Made by a program: the position numbers and the translations under genes
Shown here: positions 35,818 to 47,300 of the stretch, in pieces
Layout: the number at the start of each line of letters is the position of its first letter
Position numbering within the stretch: the first letter of the stretch is position 1
The notes under the pieces: generated by a model
The model's database searches: none
What the model was told of the DNA's origin: nothing
What the model saw: only the letters and a program-made list of their open reading frames with translations
Assembly (NCBI GenBank): GCA_019802505.1
Contig: JAFMOC010000002.1
Location: 2,254,501 to 2,318,500 of the forward strand
Length of the DNA stretch: 64,000 nucleotides
Origin: Corydoras sp. C115
Taxonomy: Eukaryota > Chordata > Actinopteri > Siluriformes > Callichthyidae
Direction: 5' to 3'

Positions 35818-37419
35818 TATAATAAAACTGACATGAAATTACATTTTATTCATTTTATGTTAATCAAAACTAAATCCAGTAGCAAAGAATCTGAACTGTT
35901 ACCTGTTATTTATACTAGCTCAAGTTGCACTAATGACAAAAATATTATTTTTAACAAGAAGTAAACAAAAAGAATAAACAATGTTATAATGTAACATGAG
36001 CTAAAATTTTTTGATTCTGTACTGTCATCAAAACACAATAATGGACTTGTCCCAAAAGGTGGCAGTAATGTAACAAACACATGCCAGCTGCCATATACTT
36101 TTCCTAAGAACAGGAATTTCTTAAAAACAGGCAGAAAATAAAGTAGAGTATAAAATAGAGTATAAAGTAGAGTATAAAGAGTAAAATACTTTAACTAAAA
36201 CTTAATTTAAAAAATAATGGTTTATATCTAAGTTATACATAAGTTTAAAGACAAAAAAATCTATTTAGGAATTTTTTTAATATTATTGAGAGTACTAAAA
36301 TAACACTGTCAATTGTCTATTGACTTGTGAATATAAAGGCTTTCTTAAGAAAATACAGGTTGAAAGTAGTCGACTTCCAAAGACTAAATGGGCAGACAGT
36401 GGACATCTCTTAGGTATTTCAACAAAAGCCCCCTTCACAGCCCGTTCCTGTTCTTTGTACAATGTGGATTTGCTGTGTGATGAGATCAAACAGTCCAAGA
36501 ATGAAAATCCCAAGTAAATTATTCCAGGCCTGGATCAGAGCAGAAGGAAGCGATATGTATAAAAGGAAGATTAATGGTGCTACCTCCTGACCAACAAACA
36601 GCATATGCTTTTACTTTAGGTACCACAAAAACATGATTTAGCCACAGCAGGAAAAGCTTTTTGCTTTAGATGAATATTCCTTCGTGAACAAGGAATTGAA
36701 TTCAGTACTGATTCCATTGCTTTCCATCTTTAAAGAATAGGTAAATGTGTAAAAGCCATTTTGCCAGGGTGGAAAATGTGTGTGTTAAGTGAAGAAACAG
36801 GCCTTGGTCTTGTTCCAAAGCTATATAGAACATGATCCTGGATGAAGGAGTTGGGGGTTGGGTAATTTTTTCTGTACATGTCATGGATTACATGGTATAT
36901 TCTAATGCTTTTAAATCTGTGTGTTTTGTACTGCCACTATATTAGCTTGCACAAAGTTTCTGAATAAATGCTGCTAGATCCTCATTTATACTATGCATAA
37001 ACATCTGTTATGCTCCCATAATGAGCCCTGATCCACTTAGCCTTGTGCACTTAGCAGAGTATGTGATTGAATGGCCTTGATATTAGAGGTGAAAAAATAT
37101 TTGTGGTCAATTTTTACTAATGTACGATAAACAATAATACAATAAAAGAAAATACACATAAACTCATATGCCAATGTTTAGTAGCTTCTCTTAATAAGGA
37201 TTCTTTATTGTAAACTATAGAGTTTAAATACCTTCAAGAATTAAAATCAGATTTTTAAATAAAATAGAATGAGAAACTAAAAGTCAAATGTAATGGGCCC
37301 ATTAAAATTAGTTAACAGTTGTGTGAAAATCATAGCTAATCAACAAACTTGCATATATATAAAACAAGTTATCTTCTCTTCTTTACATGAAGTGCTAAAT
37401 ATTTAGTGCAGCAGGCTGG
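35818..37419. other. Intergenic, nothing recognised
   Basis: AT-rich, no supported gene or repeat. Short tandem 'agtataaa' units occur around 36140-36180. Confidence 0.45.
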
Positions 37420-37548
37420 TGGTCCTAGGACCCTTTTTTCTGCAGAACTTCACTCTTTAGTTTTTAAATATCATAGTATATTTATAATTAATATAATTGT
37501 GCACCTGGAATTTCCCTCTAGGATTAATAAAGTATTCTGATTCTTATT
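37420..37548 (+). mobile_element. LINE 3' end scrap
   Basis: Ends 'gaatttccctctaggattaa' 'taaagtattctgattctt', a 3' tail form common to fish CR1/Rex-like and RTE-type LINEs. Only the last ~100 bp is present. Confidence 0.5.
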
Positions 37549-37923
37549 TATATATAAAGGGAATGTTTACTGCTTGTTCACCACTATGATAGGAGGGTAG
37601 ATGTTTAGACAAGTTGTGCTTGTAGATATCTGGTTTCCAGCTTTGCATCATTAAAACTCAGTGGTGAGCCATGCATTTCACACCTAGGCCTTCAATAATG
37701 CTCCATATGAATGAATCCACCTGTCAATAAGTATTTAATTACTATTAAAACATCTCATTATGAGGTGGTGCTGGGGAGAAAGCCTAATAGTTGGCAATGA
37801 ACTTTGATTGGAAATAATTAATGCACATGACGCACCTCTGCCTGATGAATGTGTTTGCTCTTTATAAGATGCAGAGATCGAGCTGCAGACGTAGGCAGAA
37901 ATATATAAAACCTGGCTTCTAAT

Positions 37924-39280
37924 TGTCACAGGTGCCTGTGGCACCTGTCCCTCGTTTGGGTCCTTAATTGTTTCAGTTGGGTGATTGGTTTGTTTTGTGC
38001 ACGTGTTTAGTTGATTTGTTATTTATTCTTAGTTTTCCTGTAAGTCGGCGCACGTCTTTGTTTTGTGGTCATTATGCCCTTCGTTACTTTGTTCTTTTGT
38101 TTCCCCTTTTTGTTGGTGTCCCAACACCAATTTTTATTAAATTCTACGTTTGGTTTTTATCCCGGTGTCTCTCTCTCCTTCCGCATTCAACCACGTTGCG
38201 GCGCTGCGCATCTTCTCCGCGTGGGTCGCACTCGTGGGAGTGCTTTCCTCGGACCCACGCACGCATTATTCCCCGCGTGGTTGGTACCCGGGAGCGCTCA
38301 CAAGACGCGAGCGGTTGTACGCAACAACTCCGCGTAGCCGCCCTCTCCCGGGGAAAGACGGACAATCGGTAACAGAAAGACGTGCCAAACTATCTGGAGA
38401 GTTCCGGACACCAGGGGTCACCCATCGTTGAGCGGAGGACCAGAGGCTGTACCGCCGATCAGACCGAGTCTGAGTGCCGGGGACCGCCAGCGGCATAGCC
38501 CGGGTACCGGGGGCCGGCCGTCGTCGGTTCGGGAGCGACTGAGGCCGTTCGCCGTCGATCCCGAGCACCAGGGGCCGCCCATCTCGGACTCGGAGCACCA
38601 GGAGGTGCATTTTCCAGCCTCGCAGCTAGAGGGCGCTGATCTGCGACCAAGCTGCGAGAGGACTTGCTCGACGCCGCCAGCAGGGAGCAGCCGGCTGGAT
38701 TCACAGCCTGAGGGACTTTTACCCCCACCCCGTTTTTTGTTTTTTGCTTGAAATGGTTATTATTATTATTTTATTTTATTTTTTTGTTGGGTCGCTTCCC
38801 TTTTTGCGCGACCCTTGGGGTGGGGGTATGTCACAGGTGCCTGTGGCACCTGTCCCTCATTTGGGTCCTTAATTGTTTCAGTTGGGTGATTGGTTTGTTT
38901 TGTGCACGTGTTTAGTTGATTTGTTATTTATTCTTAGTTTTCCTGTAAGTCGGCGCACGTCTTTGTTTTGTGGTTATTATGCCCTTCGTTACTTTGTTCG
39001 TTTGTTTCCCCTTTTTGTTGGTGTCCCAACACCAATTTTTATTAAATTCTACGTTTGGTTTTTATCCCGGTGTCTCTCTCTCCTTCCGCGTTCAACCACA
39101 TTGCGGCACTGCGCATCTTCTTCTTCTCGTGGGAGTGCGTGGGAGTGCTTTCCTCGGACCCACGCACGCATTATTCCCCACGTGGTCGGTACCCGGGAGC
39201 GCTCACAAGACGCGAGCGGTGTTACGCAATTCCTCCGCGTAGCCGCCCTCCTCCCGGGGAAGAACGGACAATTGGTAACA
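37924..39280 (+). mobile_element. Complete miniature LTR retrotransposon (family A)
   Basis: Two LTRs (37924-38374, 451 bp; 38829-39280, 452 bp) flank only 454 bp of internal DNA. Each LTR starts TGTCACAGGTGCCTGTGGCA and ends GGTAACA. The whole is bounded by a perfect 5-bp duplication CTAAT (37919-37923, 39281-39285). A polypurine-like tract TTGGGGTGGGGGTA abuts the 3' LTR. No gag, protease, reverse transcriptase or integrase motif is present, so it must have been moved by a partner element (TRIM-like structure). The LTRs are highly similar, with one local rearrangement near 38212/39117, suggesting a fairly recent insertion. A matching tRNA primer site was not recognised. Confidence 0.92.
38375..38828 (+). 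other. GC-rich internal region of the miniature LTR element
   Basis: Much richer in G+C than the surroundings. It contains an ORF of 107 codons (38428-38751) that is proline-, serine- and arginine-rich and matches no retroviral-type domain I recognise. Near-repeats of 'gagcaccagg' and 'ccgcc' are visible. It ends in a T-rich stretch and the GGGTGGGGGTA tract. It may be a gag remnant or simply packaging and primer-type sequence. Confidence 0.6.
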
Positions 39281-39455
39281 CTAATGATGCTCAAATATGA
39301 TTGGTTAAATGCTTTAATATGAAAAAACAGGTCTGGCATCGCATCGCAACTGGGGGAAAAAAAGGAAGGAAGCGAACAGATAATTTGGAATTATTTATTA
39401 GATATTAATGGATAAAATATAATTAACATCAGTCTGTGATTCAGATATGCCACTG

Positions 39456-40179
39456 CTAAAGGTTCATGAAATCCATTAAGGTTCATTTATGCTCAACAAT
39501 AAATATGTATACGGATATTTTCTAAGCCTTAATTTTGTATAATTTTGTTTTCATTTTGTACAAATTTTCAGATCAATTTTTAATAACAGATCCATATAAT
39601 ATAGAGCATTATTTTTGGAAATCATTGAGGAGGTGCAGCTAAAAATTTAAGTGAGACATCACATAATATGATATTATTATTTATTTTGAAATCTAAACCA
39701 AGCAGTAGTCATTATTCTAATGCATTACGTTGTTTTGAGTCCGCTCAATGATCTGTTGTTGTCCTGTTGGACATTGTGTTTGTATATTGGCCATCAGTTT
39801 AGTTTGTACAAAACATAGTGTTGCCAGGTTCTAGAATGGAGCTGACTGGATGGCTGTTTTAACTATTATTTTTTAATAAAATAAAAAAAATAAAAAGTTC
39901 TTTCTCATTGAGAAGCTTCACATTCATCAACTTTGCTACTACTTAGCGAACAAGGGATACTTTTATTACTTCTGCTCTTCTCCTATTTTATTTAAATATC
40001 ATATACTTACCTCTGAGTCTGAAGCTCTTGGGTTACAAAATCACTTTTTGTATTGTAAACAATGGGGGAAATGGCTAGTTTTACTACATAAGGCACCAGT
40101 GATGGCCAGTAAAGTTCATGTTGCTTTAACAGAATTATTCACGTTTTGTAGTTATTTAACTAGGTTCTAATATATGTAT
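39456..40179. other. Intergenic, nothing recognised
   Basis: AT-rich. No gene or known repeat. Confidence 0.4.
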
Positions 40180-40245
40180 CTTCTTGTTTTTTTTATTGTA
40201 CACTGCAATGACAATAAAGTCTTCTTATCTTATCTTTTATTGTTT
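40180..40245 (+). mobile_element. LINE 3' tail scrap
   Basis: 'attgtacactgcaatgacaa' followed by 'taaagtcttcttatcttatc', resembling the 3' end of CR1/Rex-type LINEs with a short (TCTTA)n tail. Confidence 0.45.
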
Positions 40246-41277
40246 TAATTTTGGATAGATCTGAATATGTACTAAAATCCTTTCAATAAAAACAATACAT
40301 GTTTTTCATTAATTGCTAATAAAATTTACAAAGCAAACAAACAAAAATATAACTGTTCAATACAGCTGTGGTTTTGCAAATGATTATTGTTATGCAGATA
40401 GATGTTATGCAGAAAAATTATCAGGCTTTTTATAGCTCTCACCACATATGTTATAATAGTCATTAAATAAACTGAAATATTATTAAATTAATACTGGTTT
40501 CAAAATATTTTTTTGTGAAAATGTGTGTTTTGATTTCTCCTTTGTAAATTTAAAATTGTGCAAATTAATAAAAATGCCAGATCAGCAAAGATTTGTGTTT
40601 GAGATTAAATTTAGTATTGTGTCTTTCTAAGTTACAAAAGTAATAGAGCAATATATTCTGATGTTGGGCTCAATATTTATTTTGGGCTCTATATTTATGA
40701 AACTGACTAAGATGATAACACACAGTTCAAAGATCCATGTTATTTTAAAGACCTGTCATAAATTAACCCTACATGAAAAAAATTCACTATTGGACCTTTT
40801 GAGGTACAACACTTTTTGCAGATGTATCTACTCTAAAGTACTTTAATTTACTGTTTGGGTGCATATATGCTCCCTTTTGGCTCTCAAAAAGTATACTTTA
40901 CTTGACATTTAATAATTTAGCCTGGGGTAAATTATTGCATCCTGTATCTTTGGGGACAAAAACTGACTTTATTGCGTCTGACAGTGAGATATGTTTAGCC
41001 AGAGAGCTGAGATACCAGCGTTTATAAGTTAGTATGGGCTGTATGTTTATTTTCAAATTTTACATTTGCTTGAATGACTTTTAGTAATCGCATAGCTATT
41101 GCTTTTTAAGACTCAACCAGTACCTTTTATTTAGCTTTTTTATTTTTTAAATTACTACACAGCAGCTGAGAAATGAGCTAAGAATAAAATAAAAGATTAA
41201 AATAAGCTAAAATATCTTTACTAGTAAACTTTACTTTATTAATTAAAATAACTAAATTTAACTATTGTTAATCTGAA

Positions 41278-41284
<7 letters not shown>
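40246..41284. other. Intergenic, nothing recognised
   Basis: AT-rich. No gene or repeat recognised. Confidence 0.45.

Positions 41285-41320
<36 letters not shown>
41285..41320. repeat. (CA)n microsatellite
   Basis: About 17 CA units after 'tatata'. Confidence 0.92.
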
Positions 41321-41959
41321 AATGGGAGGCAAGAAAATTACTCACAGTTTTAAAAGTGTTTAAAAAAATAAAAAACTGTGGAAAATAGCTCATAACCAAT
41401 GGCAAGTGGAAATACACGTGCCCGCAAACTGCATTAACACTACCCTGTCACCTCAATGAGCACATAAATGACATGCTTCATATTCCTGCTGTCTGAACAC
41501 AGAAACATGAAAATAATTGTACAAAAATACAAATAAACAATGTTTGACCACACCCTAAATAGTCCAAATATATATACAGTGAGGGAAACATAATTTGGAC
41601 AAGCTTTATGAAATACTGAGAGAATATAGTCTGGTCAGATGAGAACACAGTTGAACTCTCTGACTGTCATAGCACACACTGGGAACTGTACATCTCTACA
41701 AAAAACATCCTACCAACAGAAATGACTGGCGATGAGAACATGATGGGGCTGTTTCTTAGCACATGGTAGTGATAGATGTCACGGTAGTCTACCTCGGGAA
41801 AAAGCGGATGCGCATAGAAAGCGCAGAGCCGCCGCGTGTACACGCGCTGAAGGGAGCCAGGCACGCAGGTAGCAGAGAACGGGTTTATTAAAGGTGCAGT
41901 GCACCAAAAAACATGAGGTACAAACGACTAACACAAACTCCGCCCTCCTTGAGACAGGC

Positions 41960-42235
41960 TTGGAAGGCGCCCTCAGGTGGACGCCCTCTGCGGGGGAGGC
42001 GTGACGAACGCTCTCTGGCTGCAAAGTCAGGTGGACGCCCACGGCGGATCAGAAGTGGGCCTCGCCCTCTGACTGCGTGGTCCGGTGGGCGCCCTCGGCG
42101 GACGAGGAGTGGGCCACGCCCTCTGGCAGCGTGGTCCGGTGGACGCCCACATCGGGCGAGGAGTTGGCCACGCCCTCTGGCTGCGTGGCGAGGCGAGCGC
42201 CCCCTGGCTGCGTGGTCCGGCGGGCGCCCCCGAGG
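41960..42235. repeat. 54-bp GC-rich minisatellite within the LTR-like element
   Basis: Four to five imperfect units carrying 'gcgtggtccggtgg(a/g)cgccc' and 'gaggagtgggccacgccctc'. Since 54 is divisible by three, the array stays open in several frames and gives spurious ORFs on both strands (units read GRPPDHAARGRGPLLVRR on the minus strand). Confidence 0.88.
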
Positions 42236-42527
42236 TAGAGGCACACAGTAGAGGTACACCCCCACCGCATTGCCCAAACACAAAGACATATCAGACATGG
42301 GGAAGACGGACTGGACACACGAGACAGGGGGACATACCACGCTCACGCCACATGGATCCACATTTACCCCCCCGAGTGTTGGCTCCGGTACCCCACGCAG
42401 CGCGGTCCAGACACAGCGCGGTCCGGCGCGGATGCGTCCCGTGACTGCCCCGCAGCACACCGCGCTCAGCCGCCGCGCAGCGCGCATGCTGCGTCTTAGC
42501 ACCGCGTCTGGATTTCGCCACGGGGGG

Positions 42528-42776
42528 TTAAACAAGCTGGACCGGAGCGTCCGTCCAGAACTCCTCAGAGTTTAGGAGGGATCGTATGGGCAGAATATGC
42601 CCATACAGGTACGACTCGCCCGTCTCATCATCGGAGATCTGAACCAAGTCCAGACCCTCCTCAGCGCAGAGCGCTTCGTACCCGTACCTCCACATCCACT
42701 CATCATCGGAATCATAATAATCCCACATCTCTCTGATCGAGCCGTCCTGACGGCTCTTGGACGGTGGGCTGCGCAT
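42528..42776 (-). CDS. Acidic 82-residue ORF inside the LTR-like element
   Basis: Not recognised. ATG at 42776, TAA at 42528. The product starts basic (MRSPPSKSRQDG) and then becomes strongly acidic with aromatic residues (MWDYYDSDDEWMWRYGYEAL, then QISDDETGESYLYG). It ends in LNSEEFWTDAPVQLV. It lies downstream of a splice-donor consensus on the same strand. It has no membrane segment, zinc knuckle or protease motif. The composition, with clustered Asp/Glu next to Tyr/Trp, is not what random GC-rich DNA gives, but homology is unknown. It may be an LTR-encoded accessory or gag-leader peptide, or a remnant of one. Confidence 0.4.
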   Translation of the reverse strand: MRSPPSKSRQDGSIREMWDYYDSDDEWMWRYGYEALCAEEGLDLVQISDDETGESYLYGHILPIRSLLNSEEFWTDAPVQLV

Positions 42777-42912
42777 AGCGGCGCACTCGCGGACACGGCG
42801 GAACGCGCCGCGAGTACGAGGTTACACGGCCCCCGCAAAGAAAAATTTTGAAATTCGCTTACCTGGGCTCTGGACTCCCCAAATTTCCTGGCTGGTCACC
42901 TGTTACAATAGA

Positions 42913-43134
42913 CTTCATATCATTAAAAAAAGGATGAATGTAGAAATGTAACAAGACATTCTTGCTAAGCATGTACAAGGATGTTCAAAATGAAATGGAG
43001 AGGGGATAAATTTTAACAAGACATTTGTGTAACTTCACTTTACACCTTAACTTTAAATTAACGGATTTATTTCTTTTGATTTCTTAATTACCAGCATCTG
43101 GTGAAATTTCAATAGATCTAGTTACTGAGAACTA
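42913..43134. other. Intergenic, nothing recognised
   Basis: AT-rich, no feature. Confidence 0.4.
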
Positions 43135-43147
43135 TGTTGACGTGTGA

Positions 43148-43503
43148 GGGCGGCACGGTGGCTTAGTGCTTAGCATATTTGCCTCTCAGCGCTAGGGATT
43201 CCCGGTTCAAATCCCAATGTGGGTGGAGTTTCCATGTTCTCCCCATGTCCGCGTGGGTTTCCTCCGGGTTCTTCAGTTTCCTCCCACACTCCAAAAACAT
43301 GGATCAAGGTCAATTTAATTCTTCAAATTACCCCATGTAGAGTGTGTTTGTGTGTGTGTCTGTGTGAGTGTGTGCCCAGCGATAGATTGGCACCCTATCC
43401 TGAGTGTATTTGCCCAGCGCCGAGAAATGTTCTCCCCTGGATGGGCATGGGGAACCCCCCCGCGACCCTAGTAGAGGTTAAAGCGGAAGACAATGGATGG
43501 ATG
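43148..43503 (+). mobile_element. tRNA-derived SINE with target duplication
   Basis: Full copy with an (ATGG)n-type tail. The B box is mutated (GGTTCAAATCC). Flanks TGTTGACGTGT (43135-43145) and TGTTGACATGT (43502-43512) form an 11-bp duplication with one mismatch. Confidence 0.92.
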
Positions 43504-43550
43504 TTGACATGTTTAATACTTATTTTTCCTGCTGTATTATTGTTGTTGTT

Positions 43551-43556
43551 GTTGTT

Positions 43557-43590
<34 letters not shown>
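43551..43590. repeat. (GTT)n-(AAT)n microsatellite
   Basis: Trinucleotide array abutting the next SINE head exactly. Confidence 0.88.
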
Positions 43591-43944
43591 GCGGCATGGT
43601 GGCTTAGTGGTTAGCACGTTCGCCTCTCAGCACTAGGGATTCCCGGTTCGAATCCCCATCTGGGTGGAGTTTCCATGTTCTCCCCGTGTCTGCGTGGGTT
43701 TCCTCCGGGTTCTCCGGTTTCCTCCCACAGTCCAAAATCATGGATCAAGTCAATTGAATTCTCCAAATTGCCCCATATAGAGTGTGTCTGTGTGAGTGAG
43801 TGTGTGCCCAGCAATGGATTGGCGCCCTGTCCTGGGTGTATCTGTCCAGCGCCCGAGACGTTCTCCCCTGGATGGGTATGGGGAACCCCACCGCGACCCT
43901 AATAGAGGATATAGCAGGAGATAATGAATGAATGAATGAATGAA

Positions 43945-43949
<5 letters not shown>
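43591..43949 (+). mobile_element. tRNA-derived SINE, full copy between (AAT)n arrays
   Basis: Head GCGGCATGGTGGCTTAGTGG, B box GGTTCGAATCC, tail (GAAT)n running into (AATA)n. AAT arrays on both sides suggest insertion into a pre-existing array or a duplicated A-rich target. Confidence 0.92.
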
Positions 43950-43985
<36 letters not shown>

Positions 43986-44000
43986 TAGTAGTAGTAGTAG
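43950..44000. repeat. (ATA)n/(GTA)n microsatellite
   Basis: Continuation of the SINE tail into about 12 AAT units and four GTA units. Confidence 0.85.
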
Positions 44001-45440
44001 TTGTTTCAAACCTGTTAAATTGCCTGGCAACTCAAAGAGAATGAGTCCCCTATTGTCCTCAAAAGGTTTCTTGCTAAGACAAAAGGGCAGCTGGGATTCA
44101 GGATTTATTGCAAATTTGAGATGATATTTTACTTTTGTAAAATTGCTATATGAATAAATACACTTGAAATTAACCTTTTAATCTGTGGCATGTTATAATT
44201 ATTATTTAGTACACCAGCCCTCTCAAGTTCAATTCAAAAATCAATTCGTATAAATTTTTTGTTCAAATTGCTATGTTGTATTTGTTGAACTGTTCCTGTG
44301 TAAATAGACATCACCTCTAATAATAATAATCCTTGCCGCAGCTATAATATTATAGTAATACTTTTATTAATGCAAACTATGTACTCGCCAAATATATTGT
44401 TTTCAATGACATTGACAAGAAACTGAACACTATCTGCTACTTTTTGTTTGACAAAAATATTGCAATAATGAAGATTTTATGTTGAATGCTGCACATTTAT
44501 GATTGAAATAATCATACTGTTTGTGCTAGTGTATTGGGCTCAAGGTGTTGATTGTTGATTGAAAATTAAAAATTAAAAACCTTGTCAATTAGAAAAATAT
44601 GTGGCTATGTATTCTTAATCCTCCAAATCCGCTGACAGTCTCAGGTCCAATGCACTTTTAGGAGATAAAAAAAATCTCTGCACTCATATTTTTGGTGTAT
44701 GGAACACATGCTTCAGGATATTGTGATAAGAATTTGAGTAAAAGGAATCTCAGAGCAGAAGACTATTTACACAGTCATGCTATCCCATAATTCGGATATG
44801 ATGTGCAGCTGCAAAGCACAGTAGGACATTTTTGAATGAATATATGTGTGGAAGTAACTGTGATTCACAGAGACTGTGTGCATTTGCTTGGAGTCCTGGC
44901 TGCAGCCCATTAGCTCCCGTACTTTTTCTTTGATTAGGTCTACCTTGGCGTCAGGCATTCCAGAGAGACATTAAGGTCCATGGAAGAAAATTTATGTTGC
45001 ATTTTTCTTTATCATTGCAAAACCTGGTTTATATATCTGCGTCTGAGATTAACCATTTTTAAATTGCTCCATCCCTCGAATCTTTGGATGTTACACATGT
45101 TGTTTCCAGTGCATTGCTGTGAACCATGAGTCATGGCCCCTGTAGATACTGGTCATGACCCTTGTACTCTTTTTTTGTCTCATCTGTCATCACTTCACTC
45201 AATCAGAGTGATTTCACTCCACTCTTCCCACCCTGAGAATGACATCACACCCTCATGCTGCTCTAAACAGACCAGGCGACGCTCAGGCCCTGCGGGTGCT
45301 CACCTTAGATGTGGCTCCAAAAATCTTTCTTAAATGTTCGTATGTCAGCGCCTGTGCTGCACTGCAGAGCTGCCGTGGAGAACAGGCTCACTGTCCAAGT
45401 TATCACAAGAATGTTGGATGTGTGTAATGAAGCGATGAAA
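44001..45440. other. Intergenic, nothing recognised
   Basis: No gene supported. Frames of 62-66 codons around 45133-45427 lack any recognisable product. Confidence 0.4.
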
Positions 45441-45901
45441 GGCGGCATTGAGCACATTTGAAAGCCAAGTTTCAGCACAGAAGTATATTTGAGCTTCAAC
45501 ACAGAGCAATTGAAGCTCTTCACTTGAAACAAGCTCTTCACTCTGTTGCCATCAGGACGGCGTTTTCGTGTCCTGAAGGCAAACACAGAGAGGATGAGGA
45601 GGAGCTTCTTCCCAACGGCGATTTGGACCCTGAACCAGGACTAAACGGACATTTAACTTAAACCTGTAACCCTGCACTGCAATATTTGCACAAAAAAGCA
45701 CAACCCACTTTTATAATTCCATTTGCACATTGTAAATACATAGTTCAATTTTATTTTATTTTTATCTTTATTCTATCCTATTTTTCTTATCCTGTTAAAT
45801 AAATTTAATTTTCTGTGGAGAGGTCAAGAAATAATTTCACTGCTGGCTGTACCATGTATAACTACGCATGTGACAAATAACCTGATTCTGATTCTGAATA
45901 C
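45441..45901 (+). mobile_element. CR1/L1-like LINE 3' end
   Basis: The segment 'acacagagaggatgaggagg' followed by 'agcttcttcccaacggcgat' translates to NTERMRRSFFPTAIWTLNQD, the typical C terminus after a LINE reverse transcriptase. An AT-rich 3' UTR then contains 'gtcaagaaataatttcactg' and 'acgcatgtgacaaataacct', ending in a GATTCT repeat ('ctgattctgattctga'). Only the last ~450 bp is present, a 5'-truncated copy. Confidence 0.7.
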
Positions 45902-46302
45902 AGGTCCAAAATGGGCAATGGGTTTCTCTTGTGCTTAAATTTCTATGTCAATGAGTGTTTAGATCTCACCATCTTGGCACAAAGCACATGACCAATATAT
46001 AACCACTCCTTTTCTACCTTTTTTAAAAATAGGTGCACAAAATTCCATTGAATCCCAATGAAGAACTAAAAGGATTTACTGACTTTTACTGTTATTTAAA
46101 TATTCCCCACGTCAGTAGGTTTACCTCTCCAGCCTACTTCAGTTACAGCGGATACATCCCACACAATCAGATTTAAAATATGTACTGCTTGTTATAGTCA
46201 ATACTGAGTTGCAAACTGCTCTAGAGGTCAAAATTTGTTTAGTCTTGTATGGTGTATTTTATGACAATGGCTGGAATAAAGCATTGTATAGTGGTAATTT
46301 AC

Positions 46303-47255
46303 ATTTACATCTTGTTATTTAGCCGATGCTTTTATCCAAAACGACTTACAAATGAGAGAACACCACAAGTCAGTAGTTAAGGAAAAAACACCTACACTGT
46401 AGTACAATCAATCTGATCATTATCTCATCTGCCTTTTTTTCCTACATAGCAAGTGCTTGTGGGGGAAATGTGTTTTGAGATGTTTTCTTAAGATGCCTTA
46501 CAGACAGATTTGGTGAGAATTATCACCTCGGTGTCACAAGGCGACATTCATCATTAGAGCGAAGTGAACGAGTTGGAGTGGATTTTAAAAATATAGATTG
46601 AAGATAAGAGGGAGCAGATCTAGAGATTGTCCTGTAGGCCAGAGTCAGTCTCTTGTATTGAATGCAAGCAGTTACAGGGAGCCAATGGATTGAGAGGAGT
46701 AATGGAGATGATGTACAGACTGAATCTGCAGGAACAGGCAGTTTTAGTGACCTGATCAGATAGTTTAATATGTTTGTCATAGTGAAACCAAGGTTACGTT
46801 TTGTAGAGATTGTGGAGCCATTAATTTGGAAGGTCAGGTCATGATGGATTGAGGGTTTAGCTGGAATTCTGAGACAGTTAATCATCCAAACAGATATGTT
46901 GGTGAGGCAGGCATATATCTGATTAGAGATGGTGTCTTCAGGGGCAAAAAGAAAAATGAAGCTGAGTGTCATCAGCATAGCAATGGTAAAAGAATCCATG
47001 TGCCTGAATAACGATGCCCAGCAATGTCATGTACAATGAAAAGAGGAGGGTACCATGTACAGGGCCCTTAGGAACTCCAATGAGTACTTGGTTATAGTTA
47101 ATAACATTCCATGACACTTTCATCCCCATTCCATGACATTTTAAATGTCCTTCCTGTTAGATAGGATTGAAACCATTGCAGTGTTGTAACAGAGAATCCT
47201 AGTTTGGATAGAGTGGACAATGGAATCTGAAGATTTACTGTATTGAAAGCTGCTG
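46303..47255 (-). pseudogene. L2-clade LINE reverse transcriptase relic with 3' UTR
   Basis: On the minus strand, in order: 'LSAAFNTVNLQIPLSTLSKL' (palm, around 47190-47260), 'GVPKGPVHGTLLFSLYM' (consensus GVPQGSVLGPLLF), 'FFYHCYADDTQLHFSF' with the catalytic YADD (around 46940-47000), then 'LLLSIHWLPVTACIQYKRLT' and 'PSYLQSIFL'. The segment between the ADD motif and the LHWLPV motif is shortened by deletion, and the frame shifts at least twice. After the stop comes a 3' UTR (46303-46520) that is the full-length version of the tail fragments at 425, 3400, 17201 and 25478, ending in TAAATGTAAATG repeats. It is strongly 5'-truncated: endonuclease and ORF1 are absent. Confidence 0.88.
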
Positions 47256-47300
47256 AGAGGTAAGCAGGATGAGGACAAACTGAAGTATTAACGCGGACTA

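Larger units (their letters stand above)
37659..39455 (-). mobile_element. Non-autonomous hAT-like element (copy 3), split by an LTR element
   Basis: Reverse orientation relative to copies 1 and 2. It begins CAGTGGTGAGCCATGCATTT at 37659. The left part (to 37923) matches 35510-35809 reversed ('tgtttgctctttataagatg', 'gagctgcagacg'). After the LTR element (37924-39280) and its duplicated CTAAT, the match resumes with 'aatgatgctcaaatatgatt' and 'aattaacatcagtctgtgat', and ends at 'gccactg' (39455). The LTR element thus landed inside a resident hAT copy. Confidence 0.65.
41777..42907 (-). mobile_element. GC-rich LTR-like element (family B), probably a solo LTR
   Basis: TGTCACGG at 41777 and ...TGTTACA at 42907 form TG...CA ends. 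A perfect 5-bp duplication ATAGA flanks them (41772-41776, 42908-42912). On the minus strand it starts TGTAACAGGTGACC, similar to the family A start. It has a strong splice-donor sequence CAG|GTAAGC about 45 bp in (about 42860), an 82-codon ORF (42776-42528), a 54-bp minisatellite, and AATAAA at 41890-41885 about 110 bp before the end, where an LTR's poly(A) signal would be. No second LTR is found. Its 1131 bp are very CpG-rich against AT-rich flanks. Confidence 0.8.

Noticed and set aside
41888..42535. 215-codon minus-strand frame
   Set aside because: Most of its length is the 54-bp minisatellite read in frame, and it overlaps the better 82-codon ORF's 3' side. Arg/Pro/Gly repeats are a by-product of the array.
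45458..45661. 67-codon frame resembling an acidic protein
   Set aside because: The neighbouring frame matches a LINE C terminus, so this is a shadow frame in a LINE 3' end.
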